In this document: positions 27,341 to 35,928 of the stretch, piece by piece
How positions within the stretch are numbered: position 1 is the first letter of the stretch
Layout: each line of letters starts with the position of its first letter
Source of the DNA: Deltaproteobacteria bacterium
GTDB lineage: Bacteria; Myxococcota; B64-G9
DNA: 46,747 bases
Assembly (NCBI GenBank): GCA_019314375.1
Contig: JAFCZJ010000066.1
Location: forward strand, 1-46,747
Reading direction: 5' to 3'
Notes under the pieces: generated by a model
Database searches by the model: none
Seen by the model: only the letters and a program-made list of their open reading frames with translations
What the model was told of the DNA's origin: nothing
Translations under genes and position numbers: made by a program

Positions 27341-27955
27341 TTATCGGCTCATGGCCTGAACGATGTCTGGCTTGCGGAAAAAAACGATCATCAAAATGGG
27401 ATATGGGGCCAACACGACAACCTGCATCGCACTGGCCCAGCCCCCCATCATGGAGCCGAAACCCGCCAGCATCTCAGCGGCTTTTTCAGCCTCCGGATCA
27501 GCAAGGGCGACGGCCTCGAACATGCGCTCGTATGCAGGACCCACCACGAAAATCATGAGACCGACCAGGATGAAAAGTACGCCCAGGCCCATGCCGCCCC
27601 AAATGACGGACCACTTGGCGGCCCATCGGCGATACTTAAGCTGGCCGACACCGATGCCCAAAAGCAGACCCGACATGGCCAGCATGATCAAACCCTGAAT
27701 CCCGGCCACGCGATAAATCGTGCTCACCACCTCCATCATGCTCTGGAAGGCCTCACCGTCCTCCACCTCCGATGAAAAGGCCGAACCCATTTCGCTGACC
27801 GCTGAGCCGAAGAAACCCATACAAGATGCCGGCAAGTTAAAGAGCAACATGAGGCTCGCAAAAATGATTGAAAGAATACCCAAGACCTTGGGCGACGATG
27901 GCACAGGCAAGCCACCCGCTGATGCTTCCATGGAATCAGTCGCAAAATCGTTCAT
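27341..27955 (-). CDS. Small four-TM membrane protein, unknown function
   Basis: I do not recognise a family for this 204-aa protein. A short polar N-terminus is followed by four hydrophobic segments at about residues 23-50, 85-105, 113-140 and 170-195. The loop between the first two (SEMGSAFSSEVEDGEAFQSMMEV) is acidic and probably extracytoplasmic. The ATG at 27955 has GGAGG 5 nt upstream. It precedes glgP by 24 bp on the same strand. Confidence 0.75.
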   Translation of the reverse strand: MNDFATDSMEASAGGLPVPSSPKVLGILSIIFASLMLLFNLPASCMGFFGSAVSEMGSAFSSEVEDGEAFQSMMEVVSTIYRVAGIQGLIMLAMSGLLLGIGVGQLKYRRWAAKWSVIWGGMGLGVLFILVGLMIFVVGPAYERMFEAVALADPEAEKAAEMLAGFGSMMGGWASAMQVVVLAPYPILMIVFFRKPDIVQAMSR

Positions 27956-28239
27956 AGATCCTCCGATACCGCCGTGGGTATCCCTTCCCCTAATCCGTCA
28001 TCCCCCTCCCTGTCAAGCAGCCACTCTTTCCGGCAGGCGAAAAGGGACGCTTTGGTCAAGTTCAGGCAAGTTGCGAGAATCCAAAAGCCATCGAATCTGC
28101 CGATTCCAAGCAAAACCACTATGTTTTCAGTGACTTCCATTTATCATCGAAGAGCAAAAAAGACTGGCCTGAAGAGGCCAATCGTGCTAGGAATGCCGTC
28201 ATTGATTTGAACACAATAACCACTTGAAGGGAGAATAAC
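27956..28239. other. Divergent intergenic region
   Basis: This 284-bp spacer separates the minus-strand membrane-protein/glgP operon from the plus-strand lipoprotein gene. A perfect minus-strand TTGACA lies at 28016-28011, but no good -10 follows. A hairpin, TGGCCT-GAAG-AGGCCA (28165-28180), has a run of six A before it (28156-28161). It would act as an intrinsic terminator only for a minus-strand transcript coming from the right. No gene is seen. Confidence 0.5.
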
Positions 28240-31092
28240 ATGCGGAAATCTTGGCTTATCGTTTTGAGTTTAGTACTGGCGACCTCCTTGGCCGTCGGTT
28301 GTGGTGGCGGGGACGATCCGGATCCTTGTGAAGGCCTGACCCTCTGTACCACCGCCGGTGATATGCAGTGCAATTCGGGCGGCACAGCCATTCAGACTTG
28401 CGCCGCCAATGCCGACGCCTGCCTGGTTTGGTCCGACACCACCACCTGTGGTGCGCGACAGGCATGTGATGCCTCGGGTACCGATCCTGTATGTGCTTGC
28501 AACGACACCTGCAATACCGAAAATGCCACCCAATGCGCCACCGACACCGTGCAGACCTGCACGGCCGACGCCGACGGCTGCATGGCCTGGGCCAACACCA
28601 CCGATTGCACGGCCTCCAATGAGACCTGCGTCGACGGTGCCTGCGTTGGCGGCTCCGTCTGCACCGACGGCGAGACCCGCTGCGAAGCCAACTGGGTTGA
28701 GACCTGCGCCAACGATGCTTGGGTACAGACCACGGACTGCACCCCCGATGGCGACACCTGCCAGGTAGACGACAGCGTGGCGCAATGCCAAGGCGGCGTA
28801 GTCTGCACCGACGGCGAGACCCGCTGCGAAGCCAACTGGGTCGAGACCTGCGCCAACAATGCCTGGGGACAGACCACGGACTGCGCAACCGACACCTGCG
28901 TCATCGACAACACCGTGGCCGTATGCCAAGCCGCCGTGACCTGCACCGACGGCGAGACCCGTTGCGTAGCCAACTGGATCGAAACTTGCGCCTCCGACGT
29001 CTGGGCCCAAACCACGGACTGCGCCACCGACGTCTGCGTCATCGATGCCGACACGGCCGTATGCCAAACGCCCATCGCATGCAACCCCGCTTGCGACGCG
29101 AACGCCTGCATGGAATGCGACACCCTCGTCGGCACCTGCGTGACCTTCTGTGATGCGGACGAAGTCTGCAACGCCGGCACCTGCGAAACCACCGTCACCG
29201 GCCCCTTGGGCGACCCCTGTAGCGCTGACGCTGATTGCGATAGCGGCTGGTGCCTGACCGAAATGCTCAACGGCCTGCCCATGGGTTACTGTGCGGCCGA
29301 ATGTGATGGCGATGGAAACTGCCCCAGCGATGGCCTGTGCATGGACCTGGGCATCCCGGTCTGCTTGGACGGCTGCGATCCCACCGGCAACGACTGCCGC
29401 GAAGGCTATGAATGCATCGATCTGGGCGAAGGCCTCGGCGTATGCTGGGCCGCTTGCGACGCCGACGCCCAATGCGGCGAGACCGGCTACTGCGCCATCG
29501 ACGATGGTTTCTGCACCTGCCCCCCTGGCGAGCACGTGGATGAAACCATCCCTGACTGCGTCTACGACGACTGCGACTACCTCGTCTGCGAAGACCTCAA
29601 CATGAGCTGCGACGCAACCGCCGGTTGCTCGGGCGACTGCGCCGCCTGCGACGCTTGCCTGGACGTTAACGACGTTCTGTCGACCAACCACTGCTATCCC
29701 GCCGACGCTACATGGGGCGGCGAATGCGTCACCGACGCCGACTGCCCCGGCACGGGCATGCCCGGCAGCGACACCTTCTGTGATGGTTTGACCGGCGGTA
29801 CCTGTGTGCAGGTCGACGGCCCTGATTTCGTGGCCGATGGCCAAGCATGTGCAGGCGACACAGGCAGCATGGGTGTTACCGCTGAAGGCACCAACTACTG
29901 CTTTGAAGCATGCGCCGCCACCGCTGACTGCCGCCCCGGTTATTACTGCTACACCGACCTGACCGCCGGCATCTGCCTTGCCATCAACGATTGCGCCACC
30001 GACGGCTGCAACGACGAAGGTGAACTCACCTGTGGTGATGACGGCTACTGCTGGCTCGACGGCTGCGCCGCCGATCCTTGCAGCGGAATGGCCAACTCGG
30101 ATGAGGTCTGCACCGGCATCGGCGACGACTACCGTTGCGGTTGCGACGCTGGATATTTCTGGGATGCCGACACCATGGCCTGCGAGCTCTTCGTCTGTGA
30201 TGCTGCGGTCCTGACAAGCGCTGGCCTTACGGGTCAGGACAGCTGCGACGGCACCGCCATCTACGATGCGGGTGCCAATGGCGAAAGCTCCTGCACAGGC
30301 TATAATTCCATAGGCAACGAACTGGTCTACAGCCTTGAAGTGCCGGCCGGCAACTTGGTCGACATAGAAATGGTGAATAGCTCGTTCGACGCCTCCCTGT
30401 GGGTCACTACAAGCTGCAGCGACCTCCTTGGCTCTTCCTGTGTGGTTGGCGGCGACGATCCCGAGACCGTCAGCTTCTCAAACGACACCGACGCCATGGT
30501 CACTTACTACGTCATTGCCGACGCCTACTCGGGCTGCGGCACTTTCGACCTGATCGTGACGATGGGCACCTCGCCATGCGCATCTGATCCCTGTGCAGCG
30601 GTCGCCAACAGCGACGGCGTTTGCATGCTCGTCGACGCATCGACTTACGCCTGTGGCTGCGACGATGGCTTCGATTGGGATGATGTGAACCTGACCTGCG
30701 AAGCCTTCGCCTGCTCCGCCACAGCAATCGCCGTCGGTGACACTGCTGGCGACACCTGCAACGGCAGCCAGAACACCTACACCATGGGTGACGGCGATTG
30801 TGGTGTTGGTTGGTCTGCAAATTCATGGGAAGAGCTTCATGAGCTGACGGTGGGAGCCGGCGAGTCTTTCATCATCAGCGTGGCATACGATGCTGATGCA
30901 GTGGACGCGTTCTTATGGGCCACCACAAGCTGTGGCGACGTCCTCGGTGCGAGTTGTGTCGCTAGCGCAGACACCAACACAGACGGCACCGAAAGCATTG
31001 TGATTGACACCGCTGGCACTTACTATGTGGTGGTAGACGGCTACTACGCCGATGAATGCGGCGCCTACACCTTGACGGTGGCCGCCAACTAA
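28240..31092 (+). CDS. Large cysteine-rich repeat lipoprotein
   Basis: This 950-aa protein begins with a lipoprotein signal (MRKSWLIVLSLVLATSLAVGCGGGDD, lipobox VGC). The mature chain is extremely Cys- and Asp-rich. An N-terminal set of about 35-residue modules (pattern CTDGETRCEANWVETCANDAW.QTTDC) repeats at least three times. EGF-like or Cys-knot-like modules follow, and then two beta-sandwich modules near the C-terminus (about 640-760 and 810-950) resembling the bacterial pre-peptidase (PPC) fold. It is probably a surface-exposed disulfide-stabilised adhesin or scaffold. The function is not known. GGGAG precedes the ATG. It is paralogous to the gene at 31268, and a strong terminator follows. 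Confidence 0.85.
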   Translation: MRKSWLIVLSLVLATSLAVGCGGGDDPDPCEGLTLCTTAGDMQCNSGGTAIQTCAANADACLVWSDTTTCGARQACDASGTDPVCACNDTCNTENATQCATDTVQTCTADADGCMAWANTTDCTASNETCVDGACVGGSVCTDGETRCEANWVETCANDAWVQTTDCTPDGDTCQVDDSVAQCQGGVVCTDGETRCEANWVETCANNAWGQTTDCATDTCVIDNTVAVCQAAVTCTDGETRCVANWIETCASDVWAQTTDCATDVCVIDADTAVCQTPIACNPACDANACMECDTLVGTCVTFCDADEVCNAGTCETTVTGPLGDPCSADADCDSGWCLTEMLNGLPMGYCAAECDGDGNCPSDGLCMDLGIPVCLDGCDPTGNDCREGYECIDLGEGLGVCWAACDADAQCGETGYCAIDDGFCTCPPGEHVDETIPDCVYDDCDYLVCEDLNMSCDATAGCSGDCAACDACLDVNDVLSTNHCYPADATWGGECVTDADCPGTGMPGSDTFCDGLTGGTCVQVDGPDFVADGQACAGDTGSMGVTAEGTNYCFEACAATADCRPGYYCYTDLTAGICLAINDCATDGCNDEGELTCGDDGYCWLDGCAADPCSGMANSDEVCTGIGDDYRCGCDAGYFWDADTMACELFVCDAAVLTSAGLTGQDSCDGTAIYDAGANGESSCTGYNSIGNELVYSLEVPAGNLVDIEMVNSSFDASLWVTTSCSDLLGSSCVVGGDDPETVSFSNDTDAMVTYYVIADAYSGCGTFDLIVTMGTSPCASDPCAAVANSDGVCMLVDASTYACGCDDGFDWDDVNLTCEAFACSATAIAVGDTAGDTCNGSQNTYTMGDGDCGVGWSANSWEELHELTVGAGESFIISVAYDADAVDAFLWATTSCGDVLGASCVASADTNTDGTESIVIDTAGTYYVVVDGYYADECGAYTLTVAAN

Positions 31093-31112
31093 GTATAACG
31101 AACAATAATCTC

Positions 31113-31147
31113 AAAAACCGCGTCCCTTTCGGGGCGCGGTTTTTTTT
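31113..31147 (+). terminator. Rho-independent terminator
   Basis: CCGCGTCCC (31118-31126) pairs with GGGGCGCGG (31131-31139), allowing one G-T pair, around a TTTC loop. AAAAA precedes the stem and eight T follow it (31140-31147). It lies 21 bp after the stop of the first Cys-rich lipoprotein gene and separates it from its paralogue. Confidence 0.95.
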
Positions 31148-31267
31148 GTGCCTTGTGTCCCCATCCTCGGGGTCGTAGAATGCCTGGAGCTTCGTCATCG
31201 CCATGCCCAACCGCGCAAGGGATGTCGTCGGTGACAAAAATGCCATAGCGCCCAAAGGGAGAACAAC

Positions 31268-33202
31268 ATGCGGAAACCTTGGCTTATTATTTTGAGTTTG
31301 GGTCTGGGGGCCTTGTTGGCCGGTGGCTGTGGTGGTGGGGACGATACGGATCCTTGTGAAGGCTTGACCCTTTGCGCCACCGATGGTGAGTTGCAGTGCA
31401 ATTCGGGCGGCACTGGCATTTTGATCTGCGGTGCCGATGCCGAAGGTTGCCTGGTTTGGTCCGAGAGTAGCAGCTGTGGTGCTCGACAGGCCTGTGATGA
31501 CTCAGGCGCTGAGCCCACCTGCGTTTGCAACGACACCTGCAATACGGAAAACGCCACCCAATGCGCAGGCGACGCCGTGCAGACCTGCACGACCGACGCC
31601 GACGGATGCCTGGCCTGGGCCAACACCACGAACTGCGCGGACACGAATGAGGCATGCGTTAACGGCGCATGTGAAGGCGGCACAACCTGCACCGACGGCG
31701 ACACCCGCTGTGAAGACAACATGGTTCAGACCTGCGCCACCAACACCTGGACCATGAGCCGCGACTGCGACACCACGGGCCAGACCTGCCAGGTAACCGA
31801 AGGCGTGGCTGAGTGCCAGGGCCCCATCGCATGCGAACCCGCTTGCGACGCGAGCCTTTGCATGGAATGCGACACAAGCGTGGGCAATTGCGTGACGGCC
31901 TGTGAAGAATGGCAAATTTGTAATAACGGCGTCTGCGAGGCCTCCGGCGACTGCCGGCCGATCACGGGCACGGGGGAAGTGGCGACCGGCAACAACGCAT
32001 CCGCCACCGACGACGAAATCGGTAGCTGCGGTGGAGACGGTGGCCTGGATGTGGTCTATTGCTGGACCGCCCCAAGCACCGGGCTGTTTAGCGCCGACAC
32101 CTTCGGCACCATCCACGACACCGTGCTCTACGTTTTTGACGATGCGGGCGATGAGTTGGACTGCGACGATGACGCAGCCGAAACCCGCCAGAGCAGGGTC
32201 TTTTTCGATACCACCCAGGGCATGGTCTACGACATCGTGGTCGACGCCTACGGCGTTGACGATGCGGGCCCCTTCTTGCTCAACATCAACGAAGTAGCCG
32301 GTGAAGACGTCTGTGATGACTTCGAGGACAACGATTTTGACGGCCTGGTGGACTGTGCTGACCCCAGCGCCTGCGGTGGCCTGTCCGCCGATTGTGCGCC
32401 TGGTGAGGGTCTGCCCTCCGACGCCTGCACCGCCCACAGCGATTGCGCCGCCAACCTCGACGACCCGGCTTGCCTGCCCGAAGAATTCAACTGGGCCGGC
32501 GGCTACTGCACCGAGTGGTGCGACCTGGCCGACGACGACTGTGGTGAGGGTTACCTGTGCCTGAGCTTCGAGAACATGGGTTTCGAATTCGGCACCTTGG
32601 GCCTTTGTATGGCGACCTGCACCGCCGGCACGGAATGCCCGGACCGCACCCTGGATATCGGTTCTGGCGAATTCGTCGGCTATGATTGCCTGGTGGCCCC
32701 TGGCGTCGCCGAGCCCCTCTGTCTGCCTGATTGGTGGACCATCGACTGGGGTTGGTGCACAATCGACGAGGTTGAAGACAACTGCGGCAACTTCCTCGAT
32801 GAAGACTGCGACGGCCTGATCGACTGCGCCGACGACGACAACACCTGCGACAACTGCACGCCGGGTGCCGGCGCGACCGGCGCTGCCTGCACGGCCAACA
32901 CCGACTGCGCAGCCAACCTCAATGACCCGGCCTGCCTTCGAGAATATATGGGTTTCCCTGGCGGCATGTGCTCCGAATGGTGCATTCTGTCCGCCCAGGA
33001 CTGCGGCGACAACGCCTTTTGCTACGACTGGGGCGACGGCGTGGATCGGGGCCAATGCGTCACAACCTGCACCGCCTCCTCGGACTGCCCAGACCGCACC
33101 ACGGAGGACTACAACTGGGGTTGCTACGGGGATCCCGACAGCGACTTGCAGGCCTGCTTGCCCAACTGGATGGCTGACTCCGGTTGGACCTTAATCGAGT
33201 AA
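31268..33202 (+). CDS. Cysteine-rich lipoprotein, paralogue of the previous one
   Basis: This 644-aa protein starts MRKPWLIILSLGLGALLAGGCGGGDD (lipobox GGC). It shares the first 130 or so residues closely with the product of 28240-31092 (DPCEGLTLC, CNSGGT, SCGARQACD, CNDTCNTENATQC), so the two arose by duplication. It then has one PPC-like beta module (about 230-340) and two diverged Cys-rich modules of about 140 residues, each starting DNCGN/EDNDFDGL(I/V)DCA and containing a CTANTDCAANL motif. It is predicted to be surface- or periplasm-exposed. GGGAG precedes the ATG. It lies 12 bp before the holin-like gene. Confidence 0.85.
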   Translation: MRKPWLIILSLGLGALLAGGCGGGDDTDPCEGLTLCATDGELQCNSGGTGILICGADAEGCLVWSESSSCGARQACDDSGAEPTCVCNDTCNTENATQCAGDAVQTCTTDADGCLAWANTTNCADTNEACVNGACEGGTTCTDGDTRCEDNMVQTCATNTWTMSRDCDTTGQTCQVTEGVAECQGPIACEPACDASLCMECDTSVGNCVTACEEWQICNNGVCEASGDCRPITGTGEVATGNNASATDDEIGSCGGDGGLDVVYCWTAPSTGLFSADTFGTIHDTVLYVFDDAGDELDCDDDAAETRQSRVFFDTTQGMVYDIVVDAYGVDDAGPFLLNINEVAGEDVCDDFEDNDFDGLVDCADPSACGGLSADCAPGEGLPSDACTAHSDCAANLDDPACLPEEFNWAGGYCTEWCDLADDDCGEGYLCLSFENMGFEFGTLGLCMATCTAGTECPDRTLDIGSGEFVGYDCLVAPGVAEPLCLPDWWTIDWGWCTIDEVEDNCGNFLDEDCDGLIDCADDDNTCDNCTPGAGATGAACTANTDCAANLNDPACLREYMGFPGGMCSEWCILSAQDCGDNAFCYDWGDGVDRGQCVTTCTASSDCPDRTTEDYNWGCYGDPDSDLQACLPNWMADSGWTLIE

Positions 33203-33214
33203 GGGAGGACAGTC

Positions 33215-33574
33215 ATGGACTTCATCATCGCTTGGTTGATTCTGGCTTTCGCCGTTTGGTTGACCGCCATGCTCTTGCCTGGCATCGAATTGAAAGGAAT
33301 CGTCGACGCGATCATCGTGGCGGCGGTCTTTGGAGCGCTCAATTGGCTCTTGGGCTGGTTGCTGTTTGCCATCCTGGGCGTGGTCACCTTGGGGATTGGA
33401 TTCCTTCTGGCCTTCATCACGCGATGGGTGGTCAATGCGCTATTGCTGATTGCGACAGGCAAGGTCACCAACCGCATCAAGATCAAGAGCGTTGGGTCGG
33501 CTTTTCTGGGTGCCCTGATCATGAGCGGCCTGGGTACGCTGGGCCAATGGGTCTTCAGCATCTCGGCGACCTGA
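33215..33574 (+). CDS. Phage holin family 4 (YvlD-like) membrane protein
   Basis: This 119-aa protein has four hydrophobic segments. It shows the pattern AVWLTAMLLPGIELKGIVDAIIVAAVFGALN...TLGIGFLLAFITRWVVNALLLIATGK, characteristic of the small membrane family labelled phage holin 4_2 or YvlD. There is no phage context, and most members are ordinary chromosomal membrane proteins of unknown role. GGGAGGACAGTC precedes the ATG. Spacing is 12 bp from the gene before and 7 bp to the FmdE-like gene. Confidence 0.82.
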   Translation: MDFIIAWLILAFAVWLTAMLLPGIELKGIVDAIIVAAVFGALNWLLGWLLFAILGVVTLGIGFLLAFITRWVVNALLLIATGKVTNRIKIKSVGSAFLGALIMSGLGTLGQWVFSISAT

Positions 33575-33581
33575 ATCGACC

Positions 33582-34121
33582 ATGCCCTGTTCTCTGAGCA
33601 CCGAACAAATCGCCTTCGCGCGCCGTTTTCATGGTCACTGGTGTCCCGGCCTGGCCATCGGCATCCGCGCGGCCGAGTGGGCCTTGCTCGAATTGGGTCA
33701 TGACACGGACGAATCCATTGTCGCGGTGACCGAGACCGATATGTGCGGCGTGGATGGTATCCAGGCTCTGGTGGGCTGCACCTTCGGCAAGGGCAACCTG
33801 CTTTTCAAAGACATGGGCAAGATGGCCTTTAGTTTCTATCGCCGCGCAGACGGCAAGGCCGCTCGCCTGCTGTTGAAATCCAAGGCGGACGGCCCAAAGG
33901 ACGCCGGCCGCGAAGAGCATGCCCAATGGCTGATGGACGCCGAGCTTCTCGATTTGTTTGAGGTACAAGCGGCCCGATGGACTTTGCCACCTAAGGCCCA
34001 CCGCTTGGCCAGCCTGCTTTGCTCGGTCTGCGGCGAATCCACCATGGAAACTCGGACCCGTCGCATGCACGACCAGGTGCTTTGCTTGGATTGCTTTGAA
34101 GCCCGCGAGCCCAGGATCTAG
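33582..34121 (+). CDS. FmdE family protein with C-terminal zinc finger
   Basis: This 179-aa protein has the FmdE-family core. FHGHWCPGLAIGIRAA is at residues 16-31, and ETDMCGVDGIQALVGCTFGKGNLLFKDMGKMAFSFY spans about 51-86. A short helical link leads to a C4 zinc finger (C147, C150, C168, C171) of the TraR/DksA type. FmdE relatives occur next to molybdenum/tungsten formylmethanofuran dehydrogenase in archaea, but many bacterial copies, like this one, stand alone. The conserved Cys/His set suggests metal binding. No molybdoenzyme gene is nearby. The ATG has only a weak ribosome-binding site, consistent with coupling to the preceding gene. Confidence 0.88.
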   Translation: MPCSLSTEQIAFARRFHGHWCPGLAIGIRAAEWALLELGHDTDESIVAVTETDMCGVDGIQALVGCTFGKGNLLFKDMGKMAFSFYRRADGKAARLLLKSKADGPKDAGREEHAQWLMDAELLDLFEVQAARWTLPPKAHRLASLLCSVCGESTMETRTRRMHDQVLCLDCFEAREPRI

Positions 34122-34143
34122 ATTTGGGTTCTTACTAGCGTTT

Positions 34144-35844
34144 CTACTCTGAGGCCATACGACGGATAAAACTACGCAGACCCTTGCCTGCTTTGGTTTC
34201 CGTGGTGTCGGGAGATGCCGGCGGCTGATCGAGTAAGGGATCGAGGGGCTGCAATTCGATATCTTCAGGCTGCACGGGGGCCTTGGCCACCATCTGCACA
34301 TGCATGGGTTGCCCGGTCGAGAGGGTTCGCGCCGTCACTTCCAGAATGGATTCCTGGTCCAATGACAGCTTGACCGCCAATCGGGTCTGACCCTTGGGTG
34401 CCTTGTCAAATCCCGTCACCACAAAAGCACCGAGAAATTCGTTATCCACTGCCCGGCCCGATTCGCCTTGATACAGAAAAACCTCGATGGCGTCCTGGCT
34501 GTTATGGGTGGTGGCCACGCCGATTTCATGTTCGGTGGGCAGGGTCTTGTTGGCTGGGAAAAAAACCTTAAAGCCCCCATCAGGCTGTCGCCCGCCGATG
34601 CTCATGGGCAGCACGTCGATCAGGCGCACCGAACTCTCGGAACCCAGAGAATTGCCCATGAGGGCCGCGCCGCAGGCCACCACTTCGTCAGGGTGTACGC
34701 CTTTGGTGGGTGCCTTGCCGAAGAAAGCCGAAACCTTCTCGGCGATGATGGGCATGCGGGTCTGACCACCCACCAAGATGACCGACTCGATGTCTTCCGG
34801 CTGCAAACCGGCGGCATCCAAGACCTCGACACAAACCTCCAAGGTGCGGTCCACCAGGTCCATGGTCATCTCGTTGAAATCTTCCTTGGTCAACTCGGCC
34901 TGAAAATCCTTAAACTTGCCCTTGGATATGGTGATGTAGGGCAGATCGATCTGCGCCGTGTTCTTGTTCGAAAGTTCGATCTTCACTTTTTCGGAGGCGT
35001 CTTTGAGTCGTTGGGTGATGACGCTGTCGCACTGTAGAATCTCGTTCTCTTGGCGTTCATATTCCGACAAGAGGTACTGCACGATGCGCTCATCAAAGTC
35101 CACGCCACCTAAGAAAGTGTCGCCGCCAGTGGCCAGGACCTTAAAGACGTTCTCAAAAAGCTCCAGCACCGACACGTCGAAGGTGCCGCCGCCCAAATCG
35201 TATACCAGGATCTTGGAGTCGAACTCTTTGTTCAAACCATAAGCCAAAGCGGCCGCGGTGGGTTCGTTGATTATCCGGAGGACGTCAATGCCGGCGATCT
35301 CGCCAGCCTCCCGCACCGCCTGACGCTGGTTCTCCGTGTAGTAGGCCGGGACACTGATCACCGCCTTGTTCACGTCAGCCTTGAAGTACTCGCAAACGTT
35401 GCGCCTGAGCTCGTTGAGAATCATGGCGGAAACCTGGGGCAGGGAAAAAACCCGGTCCGCCACCTGAGCCCCAATCTCCATCTCACCAAGAGGCACGATC
35501 GAGTAACTAAAATAACGAGAAAGGGTCTCGACTTCGTCGGAATAGAAGTGACGCCCGATGAATCGCTTGGCCCCATATACGGTGTTTGTGGGGTTGATCA
35601 GCAGCTGCTTCCGGGCTTCTTCACCGATAAGCAAGCGACCCTTGTCGTCCAAGGCCACGATGGATGGCGTGGTGCGAAGGCCCTTACGAGAGGGGATGAC
35701 CTTCGGGAAGTCGTCTTCGACGACAGCCACGCATGAATAGGTGGTGCCCAAGTCAATACCCATCACCAAATCCGAAGCGGGCAGACCTTCCGGCAGTGCC
35801 TCCACCTCGGGCGGTAACTCATTGGTTTTCATCGCGTCTTGCAT
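34144..35844 (-). CDS. Hsp70-family (DnaK-like) chaperone lacking the lid
   Basis: The 566-aa protein has the full Hsp70 ATPase domain: MGIDLGTTYSCVAVV (28-42), YDLGGGTFDVSVLEL, INEPTAAALAYGL and VILVGGQTRMP. A beta-type substrate-binding domain follows (DVLPMSIGG, PLGEM-like segments). After about residue 515 the helical lid of DnaK (about 100 aa) is replaced by a short Pro-rich tail ending in a basic helix (KGLRSFIRRMASE). It is therefore an Hsp70 homologue, not the housekeeping DnaK (about 610-640 aa). No dnaJ or grpE is adjacent. ATG 35844 (GGAGGGG upstream) is preferred to the TTG at 35859. A near-consensus sigma-70 promoter precedes it. Confidence 0.93.
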   Translation of the reverse strand: MQDAMKTNELPPEVEALPEGLPASDLVMGIDLGTTYSCVAVVEDDFPKVIPSRKGLRTTPSIVALDDKGRLLIGEEARKQLLINPTNTVYGAKRFIGRHFYSDEVETLSRYFSYSIVPLGEMEIGAQVADRVFSLPQVSAMILNELRRNVCEYFKADVNKAVISVPAYYTENQRQAVREAGEIAGIDVLRIINEPTAAALAYGLNKEFDSKILVYDLGGGTFDVSVLELFENVFKVLATGGDTFLGGVDFDERIVQYLLSEYERQENEILQCDSVITQRLKDASEKVKIELSNKNTAQIDLPYITISKGKFKDFQAELTKEDFNEMTMDLVDRTLEVCVEVLDAAGLQPEDIESVILVGGQTRMPIIAEKVSAFFGKAPTKGVHPDEVVACGAALMGNSLGSESSVRLIDVLPMSIGGRQPDGGFKVFFPANKTLPTEHEIGVATTHNSQDAIEVFLYQGESGRAVDNEFLGAFVVTGFDKAPKGQTRLAVKLSLDQESILEVTARTLSTGQPMHVQMVAKAPVQPEDIELQPLDPLLDQPPASPDTTETKAGKGLRSFIRRMASE

Positions 35845-35867
35845 CGTTCGCCCCTCCAAGTGGAGCG

Positions 35868-35896
35868 ATTATCGGACTCAAAACAACCTTTGTCAA
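35868..35896 (-). promoter_or_regulatory. Near-consensus sigma-70 promoter of the Hsp70 gene
   Basis: Minus-strand TTGACA (35896-35891), a 17-bp spacer and GATAAT (35873-35868) lie 24 bp upstream of the ATG at 35844. The -35 is perfect and the -10 matches five of six positions, the best sigma-70 promoter seen in the window. Confidence 0.85.
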
Positions 35897-35928
35897 CCTC
35901 TCATCCCGAGTTGGCCCATGGTGGTTGC

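Noticed and set aside
28011..28016. Perfect minus-strand TTGACA upstream of the small membrane protein gene
   Set aside because: No acceptable -10 hexamer lies 16-18 bp downstream, so it is noted only in the intergenic description.
28156..28180. Hairpin TGGCCT-GAAG-AGGCCA with an A-run
   Set aside because: It would be an intrinsic terminator only for minus-strand transcription entering from the right, where no minus-strand gene exists. It was not called as a terminator.
33215..33574. Prophage remnant suggested by the holin-like gene
   Set aside because: This small membrane family is widespread outside phages, and no other phage gene or attachment site is nearby.
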